Position numbers and translations under genes: made by a program. Shown here piece after piece: positions 63,438 through 64,000 of a stretch of DNA of 64,000 nucleotides (its first letter is position 1; the number at the start of each line of letters is the position of its first letter). The notes beneath the pieces were generated by a model. It was not told the DNA's origin and searched no databases. It saw nothing but the letters and a program-made list of their open reading frames with translations. The DNA comes from Bradyrhizobium archetypum (GTDB lineage: Bacteria; Pseudomonadota; Alphaproteobacteria; Rhizobiales; Xanthobacteraceae): assembly GCF_013114835.1 (NCBI RefSeq), contig NZ_JAAVLW010000002.1, positions 558,001-622,000 on the forward strand, written 5' to 3'.

Positions 63438-64000
63438 ATGACATCGCTTCGTGTTTCTGGCCTGGCCCTGATCGCCCTCGTTCAACTTGCTGCTCCAGCT
63501 GCGTTCGCGGCGGACAAATGCGTCGAAACCGGCGACAGGGGGTACCAGCAAATCAACAGCGTGTACGATCCAAAGCTCGACCTCTTCATGAAGATCAGCG
63601 GGGCTCTGAAAGAGAAGGGATTCGATCCCAAAAGATATCCCTACGTAACTCCGCAGGGCGGAGTGGAGCCGGTGGATCTGGTTGATTTGGTGACGAAGCT
63701 CGCGATCCAGAAAGCCAGCGGCTACAAGCAGGTCGCGCAGGCCGTAGACGAGTGCAACAAGGGCTTCGCCGTTCCGCAAAAGATCGCCGATGCCGCGGTA
63801 TTCTTTGCAACAGGCGGATTGTCAGCCGTTCTTCCGGACAGGATGACCCATGTTGACGTTTCCCAATTGCTGTCCGGAACGCCGTTCGGCGGTCCAAACG
63901 CCCTGATCCCGAAGTTGCGGGACGACGTGCTGAACGGACTGGGCATCGGCGGGGATGTGGCTTGCATCATCCGCGATCCCAAGAAGATCTTCGGCGGCTG
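63438..64000 (+). CDS. Secreted hypothetical protein, 3' end outside window
   Basis: AAAGGAGG precedes the ATG at 63438 by 5 bases. The product starts with a signal peptide (LALIALVQLAAPAAFAADKC) and continues KLDLFMKISGALKEKGFDPK, VDLVDLVTKLAIQKASGYKQ and LSGTPFGGPNALIPKLRDDV, with a later Cys (GGDVACIIRDPKKIF). 187 codons are visible and the frame is open at the window edge. No family is recognised. It is the third secreted protein in the run. Confidence 0.6.
   Translation, partial: MTSLRVSGLALIALVQLAAPAAFAADKCVETGDRGYQQINSVYDPKLDLFMKISGALKEKGFDPKRYPYVTPQGGVEPVDLVDLVTKLAIQKASGYKQVAQAVDECNKGFAVPQKIADAAVFFATGGLSAVLPDRMTHVDVSQLLSGTPFGGPNALIPKLRDDVLNGLGIGGDVACIIRDPKKIFGG

Overview
The window looks like a chromosomal accessory region of an alphaproteobacterium, most likely Bradyrhizobium or a close relative. 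Evidence: GC-rich rhizobial codon use, an HWE-type PAS sensor kinase, many short genes of a kind common in Bradyrhizobium, and a sulfonate-sulfur cluster of the rhizobial type. No rRNA, tRNA or CRISPR array was seen. The stretch from about 2 to 40 kb is heavily worked over by mobile DNA: two IS110-family and two IS3-family elements, all with frameshifted transposases, a split tyrosine integrase, a phage terminase scrap, a TrbI scrap near 52.5 kb, and several gene fragments.

Layout. 1-2.1 kb: PAS/HWE sensor histidine kinase running off the left edge. 2.6-3.7 kb: decayed IS110. 4.3-8.2 kb: a stand-alone SdhB-like iron-sulfur subunit, an LLM-type flavin oxidoreductase and a type II NADH dehydrogenase. 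8.3-16.9 kb: small stress or envelope-type genes (DUF892, DUF1236-like, small membrane proteins) mixed with broken fragments. 17.6-19.7 kb: terminase scrap and a tyrosine integrase split by an IS407-group element whose 4-bp target duplication is intact.

20.3-26.1 kb holds the most striking region. A leftward operon encodes a ubiquitin-like/E2 fusion, a JAB-E1 (ThiF) fusion and a DUF6527-like Cys-rich protein. Back to back with it, a rightward, partly overlapping gene set encodes a sigma-factor-like protein, an unknown protein, a proteasome-beta-like Ntn hydrolase with Thr directly after the start Met, two small proteins and a PARP/ART-like protein. The whole block lies between two direct repeats of about 110-130 bp (19.8 and 26.3 kb). 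Further copies lie at 27.8 and 52.1 kb, and the core is also present beside the integrase start. I infer a mobile cargo module combining ubiquitin-like conjugation with a proteasome-like peptidase, possibly for defence or stress.

28-40 kb: IS3 element, SRAP fragment, a NucS/DUF91-like nuclease, a thermonuclease and a run of secreted or membrane proteins of unknown function. 40.2-52.0 kb: an organosulfur acquisition cluster with three or four substrate-binding proteins, two ABC permease/ATPase pairs, two LLM flavin monooxygenases including SsuD, an acyl-CoA-dehydrogenase-like monooxygenase with a frameshift, and a flavin reductase. 52.1-54.6 kb: repeat copy, TrbI scrap and IS110. 54.7-64 kb: a 1492-residue protein joining a cytochrome P450, two membrane segments and a DyP-type peroxidase, co-directional with a winged-helix/TPR regulator and divergent from a run of small secreted proteins that continues past the right edge.
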